This document shows, in pieces, positions 39,859 to 52,528 of a stretch of 64,000 bases of DNA. Below the pieces are notes generated by a model. The model made no database searches and was not told the DNA's origin. It saw only the letters and a program-made list of their open reading frames with translations. Origin of the DNA: Cerrena zonata (lineage: Eukaryota > Basidiomycota > Agaricomycetes > Polyporales > Cerrenaceae); contig JASBNA010000002.1 of the NCBI GenBank assembly GCA_038087015.1, positions 2,232,001 through 2,296,000 on the forward strand. The letters are read 5' to 3'. How positions within the stretch are numbered: the first letter of the stretch is position 1; the number at the start of each line of letters is the position of its first letter. The position numbers and the translations under genes were made by a program.

Positions 39859-41667
39859 ATGCTTGGAGAAGACGACGATGTGTTCGACAGCGTCACTTGG
39901 GAGTCACCTTCTGCGCCTACCACTTACGACGCAGGCCCCTCTATCTCTTCAGGACCAGGCTTCAGGCAGAGCACAGAAGACAGCGAGCCTGGTCATGGTC
40001 CACATGATCCCAAGTGGGAGGGTTATCTCATAACTACCGTGAAGGATCCTGTGAAGGAGTTGGCGGACACTAAGGATGCATATGTTTCTTATTTGGTTTC
40101 GGCAAAGGTATGTCATGCTTCTACTTCTCATACTGTGTGCGTTAACAAATTACGTTCATAGACCAATCTACCTATATTCTCAACTCCGAACCCTACAGCA
40201 CGTAGACGGTTCCAGGACTTTGTATTTCTCCGGACTCATCTCTCCAAGGACTTTCCAGCATGTGTAGTTCCGCCACTACCTGACAAGCACCGCCTAGGTT
40301 GGTATTATCATATTGTCATGGACTATGACCTCATTCATCAATGCGCCTCCTCTTTGTAGAATATGTAACAGGTGACCGGTTCAGTCCAGAGTTTATGGAA
40401 CGACGACGTGGAGAGTACGTGTTTCTCCTCTATACTTACTCATCCTGTCCAACACTGCTTTAGCCTGCAACGCTTTCTACAACGTCTTTCTCGCCATCCA
40501 ACTCTTCAACGGAGTACACTACTCCGTGCCTTCTTCGAATCCACAGAATGGGTAAGCACACTTCTTGCCTCAAGCCTCACTCTTTTCACGGGGATACTCT
40601 TAGCATGTTACAATGCACCAACATATCGCACACCCTCCAGGCCCGGAACACAGCACGGGCGTCATTGACAGCATCTCCGACACCTTATTGAACGCTTTCT
40701 CTCGGGTCCGGAAGCCTGACGAGCGTTTCCTCTCCATGCGTGAGGGAGTAGACAAGTTTGAAGAAGGCATTCTGTTATCAGAGAGATTGTGGAACCGTAT
40801 TCGCAATCGGACTAATGGTGAGTTTTATCGAAAGGAATCCTGGAATTTGGTCTTCTGAGGCTGAATGAGATGGTGCACTCGAACCCGGTGAAGATCTGAC
40901 GGGAGACTATCATGACATGGCCGTTGCCGTGCAAGGACTTGGATTTTTGGAATCGGGGATCACGGATCCCCTGAACCATTTCTCTAACACCCTACTGGAA
41001 TTCTCGGCTCTTCTACGACACACGGTATGTCCCCCTTCATTCAAAGTGGGTTGGATAGTATTAAATATAATAATTTCTTCAAGACTCAAACTACCACTGA
41101 CCCCTACCTCGTCCACCTTCACTCCCTCCTCCAATACTCCCACGCGAACCGTGCGGTCCTCAAACTCCGAGACCAGAAACAGATGGACTTCGAGGAACTC
41201 TCAGACTATTTATCAGGTGTTACATCAGAACGCGACCGGTTAGCAGCTGTCATCAGTGGACACGCCGGCAGTACAGGTTTAGGCCTGGGTGCGTACCTGA
41301 AAGACAGAGTGGATGCTATCAGAGGCGCAGATGACGATAGGAGTCGTGTTGAGAGGATGCGGAAGTTGGATGCTAAGATCAAGGAGTTGCAGGATGCTGT
41401 ACAGACGGCTCATGAGACTTCGGATGCGTTCAGTGATGAGACTTTGAGGGAACAGACGGTTTTCCAGTATTCCAAGGAAGCTGAGATGAAGGAGGTGCTT
41501 GGTAACCTCGCGGATGGACAAATCGAGTTCTACAAGGCGGTCAGTATTTTCTTTTGCTCATACACGCGTCATGATGGGGTTACTTATGTTCATATTTGAA
41601 TTTATAGGCGATGGAGGAATGGGACAGGATAATACCTATCATTCAACGTATACGCGTGGACGTTTAA
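39859..41667 (+). CDS. SNX4: Sorting nexin SNX4/ATG24 (PX-BAR)
   Basis: Phosphoinositide-binding sorting nexin for endosome-to-Golgi recycling and selective autophagy. Eight exons (39859-40107, 40162-40297, 40360-40414, 40464-40551, 40604-40817, 40894-41024, 41084-41539, 41608-41667) join in frame to 462 residues. An acidic N-terminus of 50 residues precedes the PX domain: YLITTVKDPVKEL, then RRRFQDFVFLRTHLSKDFP with the RRF phosphoinositide site, PPLPDKHR, RFSPEFMERRRGDLQRFL. The remainder is a BAR-type helical region (LRHTTQTTTDPYLVHLHSLL, KLRDQKQMDFEELSDYLSG, a long charged coiled coil, IEFYKAAMEEWDRIIP) ending IQRIRVDV, as SNX4 proteins do. Domain order and length match Snx4/Atg24. It converges on REV7 with a 370-bp spacer. 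Confidence 0.93.
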
Positions 41668-42037
41668 TACATTATTACATTCTGCTAGTCGTGTATTTGT
41701 AGTGCCGAGGAACATCTTGAATTTGTTTTAGAACATCAAGTTGGGTCATGATCATTATAGCTCAAGCTTGTTCGAGCACTGTCTCTTAAGGTTATCATGG
41801 AGCTGTAAGTCGGGCATCCCGGCTACTGTCGTAGGTTTAAGAGTCGATTTGATGCAGAAGCGATTAGCTGGGTGTAGCAAGATCGAAATTGGTTATTGGG
41901 CCATGTTCGGAAGTCGAGACCAGTTGTCTGCAACACGCGAAACACCATCAGTGGATTGTAAATAACATGTGTATATAAAATGTACAATGGGTTAGAGGTG
42001 ACAATAGGGGTCGATATGCTACAGACGTGAATGAGAG
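41668..42037. other. Convergent intergenic spacer SNX4/REV7
   Basis: These 370 bp hold the 3' ends of two converging genes. No coding exon is supported. The short ORF at 41741-41965 has no recognisable content. Confidence 0.6.
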
Positions 42038-43134
42038 TTATGTTGCTTTCTCTTTCCCCTTGGTGAGTTTTTTCTTCTCTATTTCCAACTTTTGTTCGGA
42101 TTCCTGGACCGCGAGCGACAGCTGACTCCGAGGTCAGACGAATGTAACTCCGATAGAAATAGAGTATCGGAACCTACACTAATGATCCCTGTGTCGACGG
42201 CCCTGAGTAGATGCAATTCAGCCTCGTCCGAAGCACCAGCAGTAGTATGCAGAGTCGTCGCTGGAACCCACGGAGGGGGATCCTAATTGTGTTTATATGA
42301 TGAGATCCACCGTATTTTAAATAATCATGAATTAGCAAAGTACCTTTCCTTTAGAGACGGCTGGGGCTTTGTCATCTTTCAATTCTAGGACGATGGCGAA
42401 TGATAGATCGTCTAATAGTCTAAGCAAGCTGGCGTACGGTCCGCAAGCGACTAATGACATACCAGGTAGAGGGTAATCTCCAAGTTGAGCTTCGATCAGA
42501 GAGAGCTTCGTGAGGAATGATCGGAAGTAAAGCCCAAGTGTCGAGGCTGTCATTGCATCCTCTACGCTGATCATGAGAAGCAGTGGGAGATTAAGAAATC
42601 TTCGAGGGACGTGATGTAAATTTTACCTTGTCTCCTTATTGAATGGTTCTACTTCGATCATGTTCCGAACTGCGAAGATAAATCGCTCGAGAGCGATCTC
42701 TTCTTTGTTCTTGATGACTAGTATGACTTTATCTACGTTGCCCTATATATCGTAGATAATACGATGCAATATATCATGCGTGTGTCCCTATCGGGAAATT
42801 ACTTACTAGGGCGAGTTCGTCGGTGACAGCCTTCACCGCACCCGAAATATAGTCATTTAATCCGGGATGTCGAGATTGAAAGACGGGTGTATTGTACTTT
42901 TTGCGACGAACAAAGACATCAGCGGGGTACACTTGACGTACATATAGAATAGTATGAATGGCAACTTCGACTAGAGGCGTGGTCAGGGGGCAAGGTTTCA
43001 TCGGAAGCATTAGCGATACTAACTGAACTCTGCGATGCCTCTCACGGCCTCTGCGGTAAATCGGAGTCAGAGAAGGAAGGACGCGGGGAGAGTGGGTACT
43101 TGCGATTGAAACTGAGAGGAGCGTCGCTTGCCAT
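42038..43134 (-). CDS. REV7: REV7/MAD2L2, HORMA subunit of DNA polymerase zeta
   Basis: HORMA-domain adaptor that binds Rev3 in translesion synthesis. Exons 43134-43113, 43050-43024, 42970-42807, 42742-42627, 42566-42463, 42411-42344, 42282-42178 and 42121-42038 join in frame to 229 residues. Conserved features are VRGIAEFIEVAIHTILYVRQVYP, FVRRKKYNTPVFQSRHPGLN, a DKVILVIKNKE strand, LERFIFAVRNMI, FRSFLTKLSLIEAQLGDYP, and the safety-belt region DPPPWVPATTLHT then AELHLLRAV. The C-terminal tail is Lys-rich. The first two exons are the weak point: the start exon (MASDAPL) needs a GTTTCA donor, so the start is tentative. Everything from residue 10 on is well supported. It is divergent from the Zn2Cys6 factor. 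Confidence 0.88.
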
Positions 43135-43594
43135 GTATAGCTTGTGAACGGAAATAGCTCAAAGAAGGTTTGTGCGAGGGTAGGTGAGACCAACAGGGTA
43201 TGTTGTGGCTCGGAGAAGAAGGAGCGCCCGTGCACCAGACGTTCTACTGTGACCATTTTCAGCGATATTCACAAATCAGAAGCAATTTAGCGAATGACGT
43301 CAGTTCTCTCAGCTGCGGGTTTTGCGATGTTCCTCTTTCGCAATACGTCTGTGCTTTGGGGATCGTTGTTCTGCGCCCTCGACGCAATGCGCGACGAAGG
43401 GTGCACTGCCGCAAATGGTAGAAAGTTCAATAAGAGGCAAGTGACTGGAGAGGGCGCAGATGTAGCGCCACCGCGTATCCTCCAGGATCCACGCAATGGC
43501 TGATGTCATTCCTGTTCAAGAACCGGTCGACTAACATAATAGCGTCTCGACCCAATATGCCTCCCTATCATCCACCAAACTTACCTAACTACAT
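43135..43594. promoter_or_regulatory. Divergent promoter REV7 / Zn2Cys6 factor
   Basis: The 460 bp between the two start codons carry no supported exon. Overlapping short ORFs on both strands (43287-43509) are chance frames. A TGACGTCA-like half-site (ATGACGTCAG) occurs at 43295-43304. Confidence 0.4.
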
Positions 43595-46500
43595 ATGTAT
43601 TCCCCATCTTCCTCCACCGGAGCCAACTACTTCCCCTCCATGGATCCCTACCAGTCTGACATGCGGGGCTCTGGCCCTTCAGAAGACGACGGTGACCCAA
43701 ATTCTGCCTTGAAAACGAAGAGAGGTAGTAGAGGTTCGTTCTTCTCTGTGCTTAACGCCTGCGGTCGCTCTTTAACCCGATGAACAGCCTGCGATAGATG
43801 TCGGAAAATCAAAAGCAAATGCGAGCCCACAGACGGCGAGCGGTGTCGAAATTGTCTCGCCGCTGGAACACGTATGTTTCACTCATTTTTTTCTTATCTG
43901 ACCGTCTTATCATGATTACAATCAGCGTGTACGTACCAGGGACCCAGCTTCAAAAGAGGTCCACCAAAGGGTTACATTCATGCAATCGAGCAACGGTGGC
44001 ATCAAGTAGAATGTATTCTGGGCACTATCATGGCAAGTCCGCGAGCGAGTGGCATCGTCAACGATCTCAGACAAGACCCGTTCGCACGCGATGTCCTCGA
44101 CCGAGTGGACACAGGTCCGTACGTAAGTGTTGGCGTTATTCTTTTTCTATTATCATTTCAGACATTAAAACATCTCGTCTAGGGGCCCACAGGTCGAGCA
44201 AGTCAGCATGGAGCTACGTCCCGCGAAGGTTTTTATGACGCCATTATGGGGTCCGCAGAAGCAACTGCCAAACCTGTGGGGGATGACCGACGTTCAAGAA
44301 GGCAGTCTCGCCTCACGCGTGAGATCGTGTCAACACAAGGTTTGTTTTTTCTGACAAGAAGTGGAGTCGAATGTATTTTGAGACTCATATCATTCTTCGC
44401 GTTCTTAGAACATGCTCAAGCTGTTCCCACACCAGAATGGCAGAATCAACTATTGCAGCGGCTTGTACAGAGTCATTCGCAAATGGGCTCACAAATGGGC
44501 TCAGGTGTAGCTTCGCCTTATTTATCGTCTCCCGCATCCTCGATAGGTATGCCAACATCTACTCTGAGTCCACTTGAAGGAGCGCCACCACGACAACGCC
44601 TCCGGATGGAAGGCCCTTCAACCGGTTATGCCTCGGAATACCGACGCTATGATTCGCAACCTTCAGGTATGGAAATAGTTAGATGGACGTTAATTCATTC
44701 CTCACATTTTCTCAGAGGCCTACTCTGAGGATCTTCGGCACACCGTGGATGCGCTGGGTCACCTGTCCGTAAACGAGAACAAAGATGTAAGTCAACTGTT
44801 CGCTTTGCTTTTGACACCTTGGTCACATTTTATGAGCAGATTCGGTACCACGATAGAGCCGCAGGGCTTCATTTGCTTGCCCGCAGCGATCGTAATGACG
44901 ATTCGCACACAAACGAAAATGGTATATGGTTGGTAACATTTCGCACGAGGTTTTGTTGCGTCGGTCTGAAGATTGCTATCACAGGAAGTTCCAGAGGACT
45001 AGTTCATCGACGACATCCTCTGAGAAGTCAACTACTCTTGCGGAAGAACCCATTAGCCTTCCAGAAGTCTATATGCAAGACCACCTTATCCACTTGTACT
45101 TTACCTATGTGCATATCTTCCTCCCGGTCATACACAAGAGACAATTTTTGGCGATTTATGACGCATAGTATGTGCCCTTTTGTTTATCGGTGTTTCACAA
45201 ATGCTTATCATTCCAAGCAGTAAATTCGGGTCAGTGGATTCGGCTTTCCATTCTGGGTACGTTCTAAATGCCCCATTTCGATCGAGTAGATCGCCAGGAG
45301 TTGAAGGAGCACCGGGTAATTCTGATCCCTTTGTACACGGTAATTCGATTCAGGGTGTATCCAAACTTCTGCTGTTGGCGATGTTCGCGTTCGCCGCGAG
45401 GTATGACCACTTCTCGAGCAACTCGGGAGGCAGGACGTCGAAAGCTGGACATCAATATGCTGCCGAGGCAAGAAGGGTATTGAGTAAGTGTTATGTGAAC
45501 GCTTTCAAGGAGATTTCCTAACGTATATCTTTAGATGAGGTCTACCAACATAGTAGACCTTCCACTTGTCAAGCTCTGTTGCTGATGGGCATCAGAGAAT
45601 TCGGTATAGGATCTATGGAGCAAGGATGGCTTTTCATAGGTACGCAGTGTCGAATGACCTTGTATAACCTCAACGCTGAATTTCATTACTACTCAGGCAT
45701 GGCATCTAGGATGGTATGTATTCTGTTACATCCATACCATTAACCTATACTCACTTAGAACTCAGGCTGTCGATCTGGGCATGAATCATGACGCTGACCA
45801 CTGGAAAACCGCAAAAGGTGCTCCGGTATTCTCCGTCGAAGATAGGGCCGCTAGGAAACGAATTTGGTGGGCTTGTTGTATTGCCGACAAGTAAGTGATA
45901 TACAGTGGTCCTATATCGATCGTATAACTGATCTGTCATGTTAGACTTTCCTCTGTCTGGCTAGGCCGTCCCGTAAACTTCCGGGAGGGCGATTTCAACG
46001 TTCTCTGGCCGGAAATCGAGTACGAGGAAGAGCATGATAAATGGGAACCATATCCTGCCGATGCCTTTGGACCTGACTTCACATCAGAAGCCTGTAGGAT
46101 CCTAAGCTGCTATCAAGAGCAAGCAAAATTATGTGATTGTTTATTTTCTTTTCGCGTGAATCCATATCTCAACGGGGCTCTTCTTTTCGTCTATACAGCC
46201 TTCATAATTTCGCAGATCATGGCAGAGATTTACCCCGTACGGACTCCTAAAGACACCCACAGGCGGTCCTCACTAGAGAAATTGGAGCAAAGTTTGCATC
46301 AGTGGTTATTCCACCTTCCAGAACATTTGGCGTATTGCGAGACGAGTAAACGGGTCACTCCGTTGCCTCATGTGCTTGCGTTGCATATCGAGTACCAGTC
46401 CGCGCTATTGTTGCTTCATCGAGCCTTGTGAGTAAAGCTGCCTGCCGCATGTTGAGGGCCGACTAATTAATCCATTTCCTTCCTAGTATTCCAAGTTGGG

Positions 46501-47655
46501 ATGAGTAAGTTGTGCCGCTTCTGTGTTATAACCTTCCGATACTTATATCTACTTGGATAGTCCGCATGCTTTCAGCGACAACAGAGGCGGTGACCCGTTG
46601 GCTCTCAAGGCGTTCGACAAGTGTCAAGGTGCAGCGACCCATATAGCTTCGTTCGGTGCGTGAACACAGATCATGATCTTCCATCAATGTTCTTTTCTTA
46701 TATTTCTATAGTTACTATCTATGACCAGAAGTATGGACTCAATCGGTGTCCCCCACTACTGTCCGTCTACCTTCAGAGTGCCGGGTATGTAATCTTCTTT
46801 TATGTGGTCGAAGCTACTGGTTGACAAAAAAAACTAGTATCATGCATGTCGTTACTTGTAAGACTTGCGACCTGTAAAGCATTGGCTTTTATACTAACTG
46901 GAACATTACTTGTAGTGAACGTCAGACCCGGAAATACTCAAGCCTCCATCGGTCTCATTCAATGCATAGATGCTGCTCGTGCAATCGAGGTAAGGAGTGA
47001 TATCTTCCAACAGAGTTTGTCTAACCCCGATGAAACCATATTGAAGGAAACGTGGCCGTGTGCAATTCAAATACGACAATTGTTGCAAGGTTGCAAAGTG
47101 TATCTTGACCCAGTACTCTCAACTGGAGAGGTCAATCGGCCAGACAGACACAAGCGCGATATCGATCAGGCCCTTGGTACAGACCGGCCTTCAGAGATGC
47201 TTCAGCGTGAAGTTTTCGGTGACCCCAGCGTCTTGCGACATCAGCCATATATTCCTGATAGTCATCAAAGTCGCGATGACGAGGCTGCTCGTATCATGGC
47301 TCATTCATTAGGCATTCCGCTACCTGGCATTCAGCCTTCGACATCATACTATCCCGGGTATGAGTGGTGGCACCCTTCCGTGATGGGTGGTCAACAACAT
47401 CTTCCGTATACACAACACGCAGAGCATCCTCCCACACGATCTTATCAACCAAGTCCCCAGCCGACGCAGCTTGGTTCTATACAAGGGCATGCACCGCAGG
47501 GTCCCTTTACCTTCGATAACCAACAACTCTCGTCAGAGTTTGTCCAAGGCGCGTCCGGCTCTCAGACCAATCAACCCGGAATGGGATACGGTCGTTACAG
47601 CGGGTCAGGAGGAGCTGGCCCTTCACACTCTCACACACATCCTCACCCTCAATAG
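43595..47655 (+). CDS. Zn2Cys6 fungal-specific transcription factor
   Basis: Multi-exon gene encoding roughly 930 residues. The Zn2Cys6 cluster spans exons 2 and 3 with perfect spacing C-x2-C-x6-C-x7-C-x2-C-x6-C: CDRCRKIKSKC, seven residues, CRNC, then LAAGTPC. A linker (FKRGPPKGYIHAIEQR) and a short coiled-coil dimerisation segment follow. The middle domain is typical of the Fungal_trans family: DHLIHLYFTYVHIFLPVIHK, LLLLAMFAFAARY, QGWLFIGMASRMAVDLGMNHD, RKRIWWACCIADKLSSVWLGRP. The C-terminus is Gln/Pro/Ser/His-rich, like an activation domain. A Ser-Gln-Met-Gly tandem lies at 44478-44500. A stretch at 46134-46199 can be read either as coding or as a 66-nt intron without changing frame. The regulated pathway cannot be told from sequence. 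Confidence 0.92.
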
Positions 47656-50389
47656 ATTTACTACTTCGTGCTCGAAACTGACTATCTACATTTTTCTCCG
47701 TGTCTTCCTTTTTTGTTTATGTTTTATGAATGGGTCCTAGGGCGGCGCAGTACTAATAGGGTTTAATAACGTTGGAGAGACTCTAGTGTCAAGTGGCATC
47801 GTGCTGTATATTTATATGGGAATACGGTGATCTACATACACGAGTAGATTATACCTTACCGCGTGAATATACCTGCAAGTCTTGTTATTTTAGATGGTTT
47901 TGGATGAGCTTTCATTGCGGTGAGGCATAAAGTTATCGTTCTGAATGGTCTACACGAGCCTTCGCCATTTCCCAGTAGTATTGTGATCGTTTTCTGAAAA
48001 AAATTTGACTGTGGATTGAATTGTTCAAGACTCGGAAGCACATGTACACCTAACGGAAGCAATGACTGTCTTGCTTTCTTGAGGTCTGCAAAGGAGACTA
48101 ATGTACACCCACCATATGCGTCTTGGACGCACATTTGCTACACCGCGCCGAGCATTTTAGCGCCTGAGGGGTCCTATCAAGACAACGCCTTCCAGATATG
48201 GGAACTATACCAGACCCTCGCTGCCAGACCCCGCCGCGCGCGATGAGACTGTAGAGCATCAGTTCGCGACATGCATACGACACTCGCGCACTTGGTTGAA
48301 CGTCCTTCGGCCGTCGTTTAGTGTTGTAGAACCTATGCCTATTCTTCTTCTATTTCCCTCGGGCACACACTAACGCTTCTAGCTCATATTTCAACCATTA
48401 GCTCTGTGCGGGCTCTCGCAGCGGGGAAACTCGCTCGCGATGCGGACCCTCACCTCGGATGAGAGGTAAGATATTCAAGTTGGGCTGACTGAGAAAAGAA
48501 AAGTCTATTCACTCCTCCTTTTCCTTTTATTCTACTTGTCACTATCTCAGCTAGGTATATCGTTTCAATAATGTGTTTTTTCAATGGTGTGTTTACACAT
48601 CTGTATGTCACTGGGTCAAAGATTGACATATTTTTAATATTCAGGCTTCACTCTGTCATCACCTGAGTTCTTGTGACTCTTGATTACGTGAGTAATGACT
48701 TGTATTCTGATCTAGTGGGATAAATTAGAGGTTACAAACCAAACCTTCATTCTGTTATGCAGATATCCTACTTGTCTGTTGCATATGAATGTGGATTTGG
48801 TTTGTATTCTTTAATCCATCCCCCTGTGATCAGAAATAAGCTTGTTCCTTCTACAATAGTCAGATCCTACCTTGTTTCTCTTCTAGAGCTGTCCTGATGT
48901 CAGACAAGTTGCAACTAACTTTTTCCAAAAACAAAAAAAGTTCGTCATTGCAACCCCAGCTCCTGATATAAATCCGGGGCTGGACTCCCGGCAACACTAT
49001 TCACAGACTCCCATTTATATTGGGCTGTTGCAGTGTGTGTTTGGATTGAACCCAATTATATTAACCGGAAATTGTGTATGCTCTGCATGCTAGTGGGATA
49101 CAAACATACCTACTCCTCCTTCAGTCAGGTTCACTCTCTTCCCTAGTCCATTTTGTACAAGTTACTGACCCTTTTTCGAGGAAAAAAGATAAGTCCGGTC
49201 ACGTGAAGATTATTGACGCGCGTTCGATACTCGGTCGCCCTCATGTTGGGCTGTACTTCTTGCCTGTAATCGTGGAGACATGGCAGGAAATAAATATAGA
49301 TTCGACTGCGAGAAACAAGTTAAAGACTCTGCAACACAAACATACCTCAAGTAGAAGACATCAAGCATCGTAGCCACCCATGCAAACATTACCCAAGACA
49401 TGGTACTCAAGAGTTTTTCGCATGTCTTGTCCCTGTCTCCATAATCGAAACAAGGTTTACGGCTAGGTTCGAGTGTATCTGGGGGGGCAAAATTATGGAA
49501 CGATCTAGCACCTGCCTCGCGGCGAGTCTACGTCCAATAAAAAGCTGTCTCCCCAATTATCGATTGCACGACCAAGCCTCAATGTCCTACCTCCGCCTCC
49601 CCGCATACCGGTCCCTCCATCAGCTTCGTTACCACCCGTACCCCCGACTTGCAGACCCTGTGTATCGAGAATGTGAAGAAGTATAAATATTTACTTCCTT
49701 TGACTCCCGTCAACTTCTCATGATTGTCCAGGAGCGCAACAACAACATTGGCATCCCGGTGTCCCCTTGGCTCCTCGTAATTATCACCTAAATTCTACGC
49801 GCATTCTGAGTATGAAATCTAATGGTTTTAAAGCGCACCTTACTCGAGGCTCCGGGACAGAGAGTCCTTGTTATCAACCTTGGTACTGTGCTGATCGAAA
49901 TGACTAGAGGAGTCATTGACGAAGACTGGCTTAACCTCTATTCTTGGGAAGGAATGGTAGTGGTAAGTTGGATCACGGTTGTTTGTTCCTCTATTATTAA
50001 AGTTATATAGCTTTTTGCTCAAGTAATGCACCGACGAAGGCAGCGACTCGAGTAGGCCGTGCAGCCTCGACATTAAAATTGGTTCTGTTAGCTAGTGTTT
50101 GTGTGCCTGGACATGGTCTCGCTTGTTGACTCCCTTCCTAGGATTTGTCAGCTAAGGCTTGGATGTTATTAGACACCGTTCTTATTGCAATAACATTCTA
50201 TCTCAATAAAGGCTACGCGGCTTGCACGGTCCTATTTGAGAATGGACCATGGTTTGGCCTGTCATTTGTGCAGCGGGGGCTGACACTTCGGTCACTGCCA
50301 AGATCCGCACTCGGTCGCGTTCCTCTTCTTCAGACTACAGGTCTCTTCCTTCCACATCTCTTCGACCACACTCTTTGCGCTGTAACATC
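47656..50389. other. Second gene-free stretch, 2.7 kb
   Basis: No exon chain or domain is recognised. ORFs at 48016-48246, 49074-49373, 49495-49686 and 49822-50010 are isolated and show no consistent splicing. The interval 48480-49000 is T/A-rich. It could hold remnants of a mobile element or non-coding transcripts, but I see no terminal repeats, integrase or reverse-transcriptase motif. Confidence 0.55.
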
Positions 50390-51003
50390 ATGTCTCGCGT
50401 TAACTTTGCATCTGAACTTGCTGCTCCTCCTGCAGACCGCGTCAGAAAGGTTCGTCTTAAACCACGGTCCATGTTTCGTCGCGACACTAATATACGTATA
50501 TTGTCCTATATAACCTATCATAGGATGGTGTAGTTTATCCTAGAGTCGCACAGATCAAAGGAGAATCAAGTTGGAAGGACTACGAGGATCTATACTGGGG
50601 TGGAAAGACGCTTTCGTCGGCCAGGGTAGTGGAAGACGATTCGGACACTCAGACGGTACGCAGCGGTTCATTCTCCATGTTCACGTTCACCAATCTTTAA
50701 CTCTCTTCCAATTAGGTCGCTACGCCCACACCCACTAGTAGTATCTTCTTACCCATGGCTGAGCTCGCAATAGCTGCAAGCAAGGTCACCAGTGCTATTC
50801 CGAGACGCGCTCTATCCTACTCGGCCAACCTCGTGCGCGGAAAGCTTTCGGAACCAAACTTTGTCTCATATGATGGACCCACAACAACTCCACCATTGTC
50901 AACACCCTCGTCTACTACAGCTTCCACAGATTCATCGGAGAACGCTACCCCCATCGAGGAGTACAACCGACAACTGTATCTCTTACCTGTTGCTCGAAAC
51001 TGA
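50390..51003 (+). CDS. Small protein of unknown function, 159 residues
   Basis: Three exons (50390-50449, 50524-50655, 50716-51003) join in frame from MSRVNFASELAAPPADRVRK. The central part (GVVYPRVAQIKGESSWKDYEDLYWGG) is Tyr/Trp-rich and looks conserved. The C-terminal half is Thr/Ser/Pro-rich and closes with EEYNRQLYLLPVARN. There is no signal peptide or membrane span. All introns have GT-AG ends and keep phase 0, which supports a real gene. I do not recognise the family. It converges on CWC25, with stop codons about 120 bp apart. Confidence 0.7.
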
Positions 51004-51120
51004 GGCTGCTTTGTTTGCTTCCTATCTTTTGTTTGCTCCATGTTATCCTCGATACCCAGCGTATAATCATACAATACCCCGTCCGTGTAAAGCATAAAAT
51101 ACAAGTAATGAAAAAAAATA

Positions 51121-52528
51121 CTAGTCCGCATCCACACGCATTTGTCCTCTTCCTCGCCGAATCCTGTCCTCCAAACCTCCAGACCCACCGAACACTTTCT
51201 TTTGTTCGTGGCTAAGGAAGTCGCCCATACCTTTAGACTTTGCTCTAGCGCGTTCTTCCGCCTCACGGTCGGCTGTTTCTTGCGCAAGTAAGCTGGTAAG
51301 ATGTTCTCGACGTTCAGCAGTAAGAGTGGTAGCATTGGATGACATGGCTGCCAATCGAGCTGCCCTATCATCGGCGGAAGATGTTGATGGTTTTGATGTT
51401 GAGTCATGTCGAGGAGGTGGGGGACTGGGGCGAGAACGTTTGAAGGACTGTGAGTGTGAACGTTCAGGACTTCGGCTGAAACGTCGCTTGCGATCAGGAG
51501 AAGCAGGTTTGGGTGGTCGGTCGCCATTAGAGCCTTCAGCATGATTTCGACGGTCATGAGCAGCATCGTCTGACTCGTCCGATCGCGGCCATGTGCGAAC
51601 ACGTCCAGCATCTCTGCTGTCCCGATGAGGCTCACGACTTCGGTCGTCACGTCGTGATGTACATGGTGAACGGCTATGGCTACGCCCTCGTTTGGTTCCA
51701 CGATATTCATGGTCGTCGTTGTACCTGCGTGGAGGAGAGCGGGAGCGTCTGCTGTATGGACTAGGTGACCGCCGTCTGTGCGAATGTCTATCTCGTGAAT
51801 CCGAACGACGGCTATCACGATGGTAAGGGGAGGCGGAGCGGTCATGATCACGTTCCTTGCGGTGTTTCTTCTTCTCCTTTTTGTCTTTCTTATCTTTCTT
51901 GTCCTTCTTCGGCTTAATACCATTCCTCTCTTGCATTTCTTTGAGGCGAAGAGGATTGGACATGAGTGCTTGGTACGCTGCCTGTTCTTGCTGTTTAATA
52001 GCAAATAAAGGGTCCTCGCGAATCTTGGAAGCAGTATCACGAGCAGTGTTTGCATACTGGGTAGCAATGAAGTTCTTGTGCAGAGCACCAATCTAACGAC
52101 AAAATGTTAGTAAGCATTCAGAACACATGGACAAGGACTCCGTACTTTCTCGTGTTCATCCCCGACCAGAATCTTGTCGACCCTCTTCTTTCCTAGAAGA
52201 TAATCCTCGAGCTCGTTCTGATTCTGACTGCTCCCTGTGGCAGGTGTAGCATACATCCAATCTAGTTTCTCTTGCCGCTTCTTGCCCGTTTGCTCCTCCT
52301 GCATACGCTGAAGTTCTTGCAGCTGCCTCTCCTCTTCTTTCTCCTTCCGGAGTTGGTCGGTCTTCTTCTTCTCCTCGAGCTAGATATTAAGATGGGTCAG
52401 TAACAGAATCATTACTGATTTCGCTATACTATGCTCACAGCTTTCTTCTCCTCCAGCCAGACCCGCTCCTGATTCTTCAGCAGAAGCGGATGCCAGGACT
52501 TCTTCATGTTCAAGTCTCCGCCACCCAT
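51121..52528 (-). CDS. CWC25: Pre-mRNA-splicing factor CWC25
   Basis: Step-one splicing factor that joins the spliceosome after Prp2 remodelling. Three exons (52528-52439, 52379-52146, 52092-51121) give 431 residues. The N-terminus has the family signature [20 protein letters not shown], followed by a Glu/Lys helix ([18 protein letters not shown]), [10 protein letters not shown], and [14 protein letters not shown]. Next come [23 protein letters not shown] and a Lys-rich block. A long Arg/Ser/Asp region follows, then a conserved C-terminal [20 protein letters not shown] and a [14 protein letters not shown] segment. Both introns are phase 0. Domain order matches Cwc25 orthologues in other basidiomycetes. 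Confidence 0.93.
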
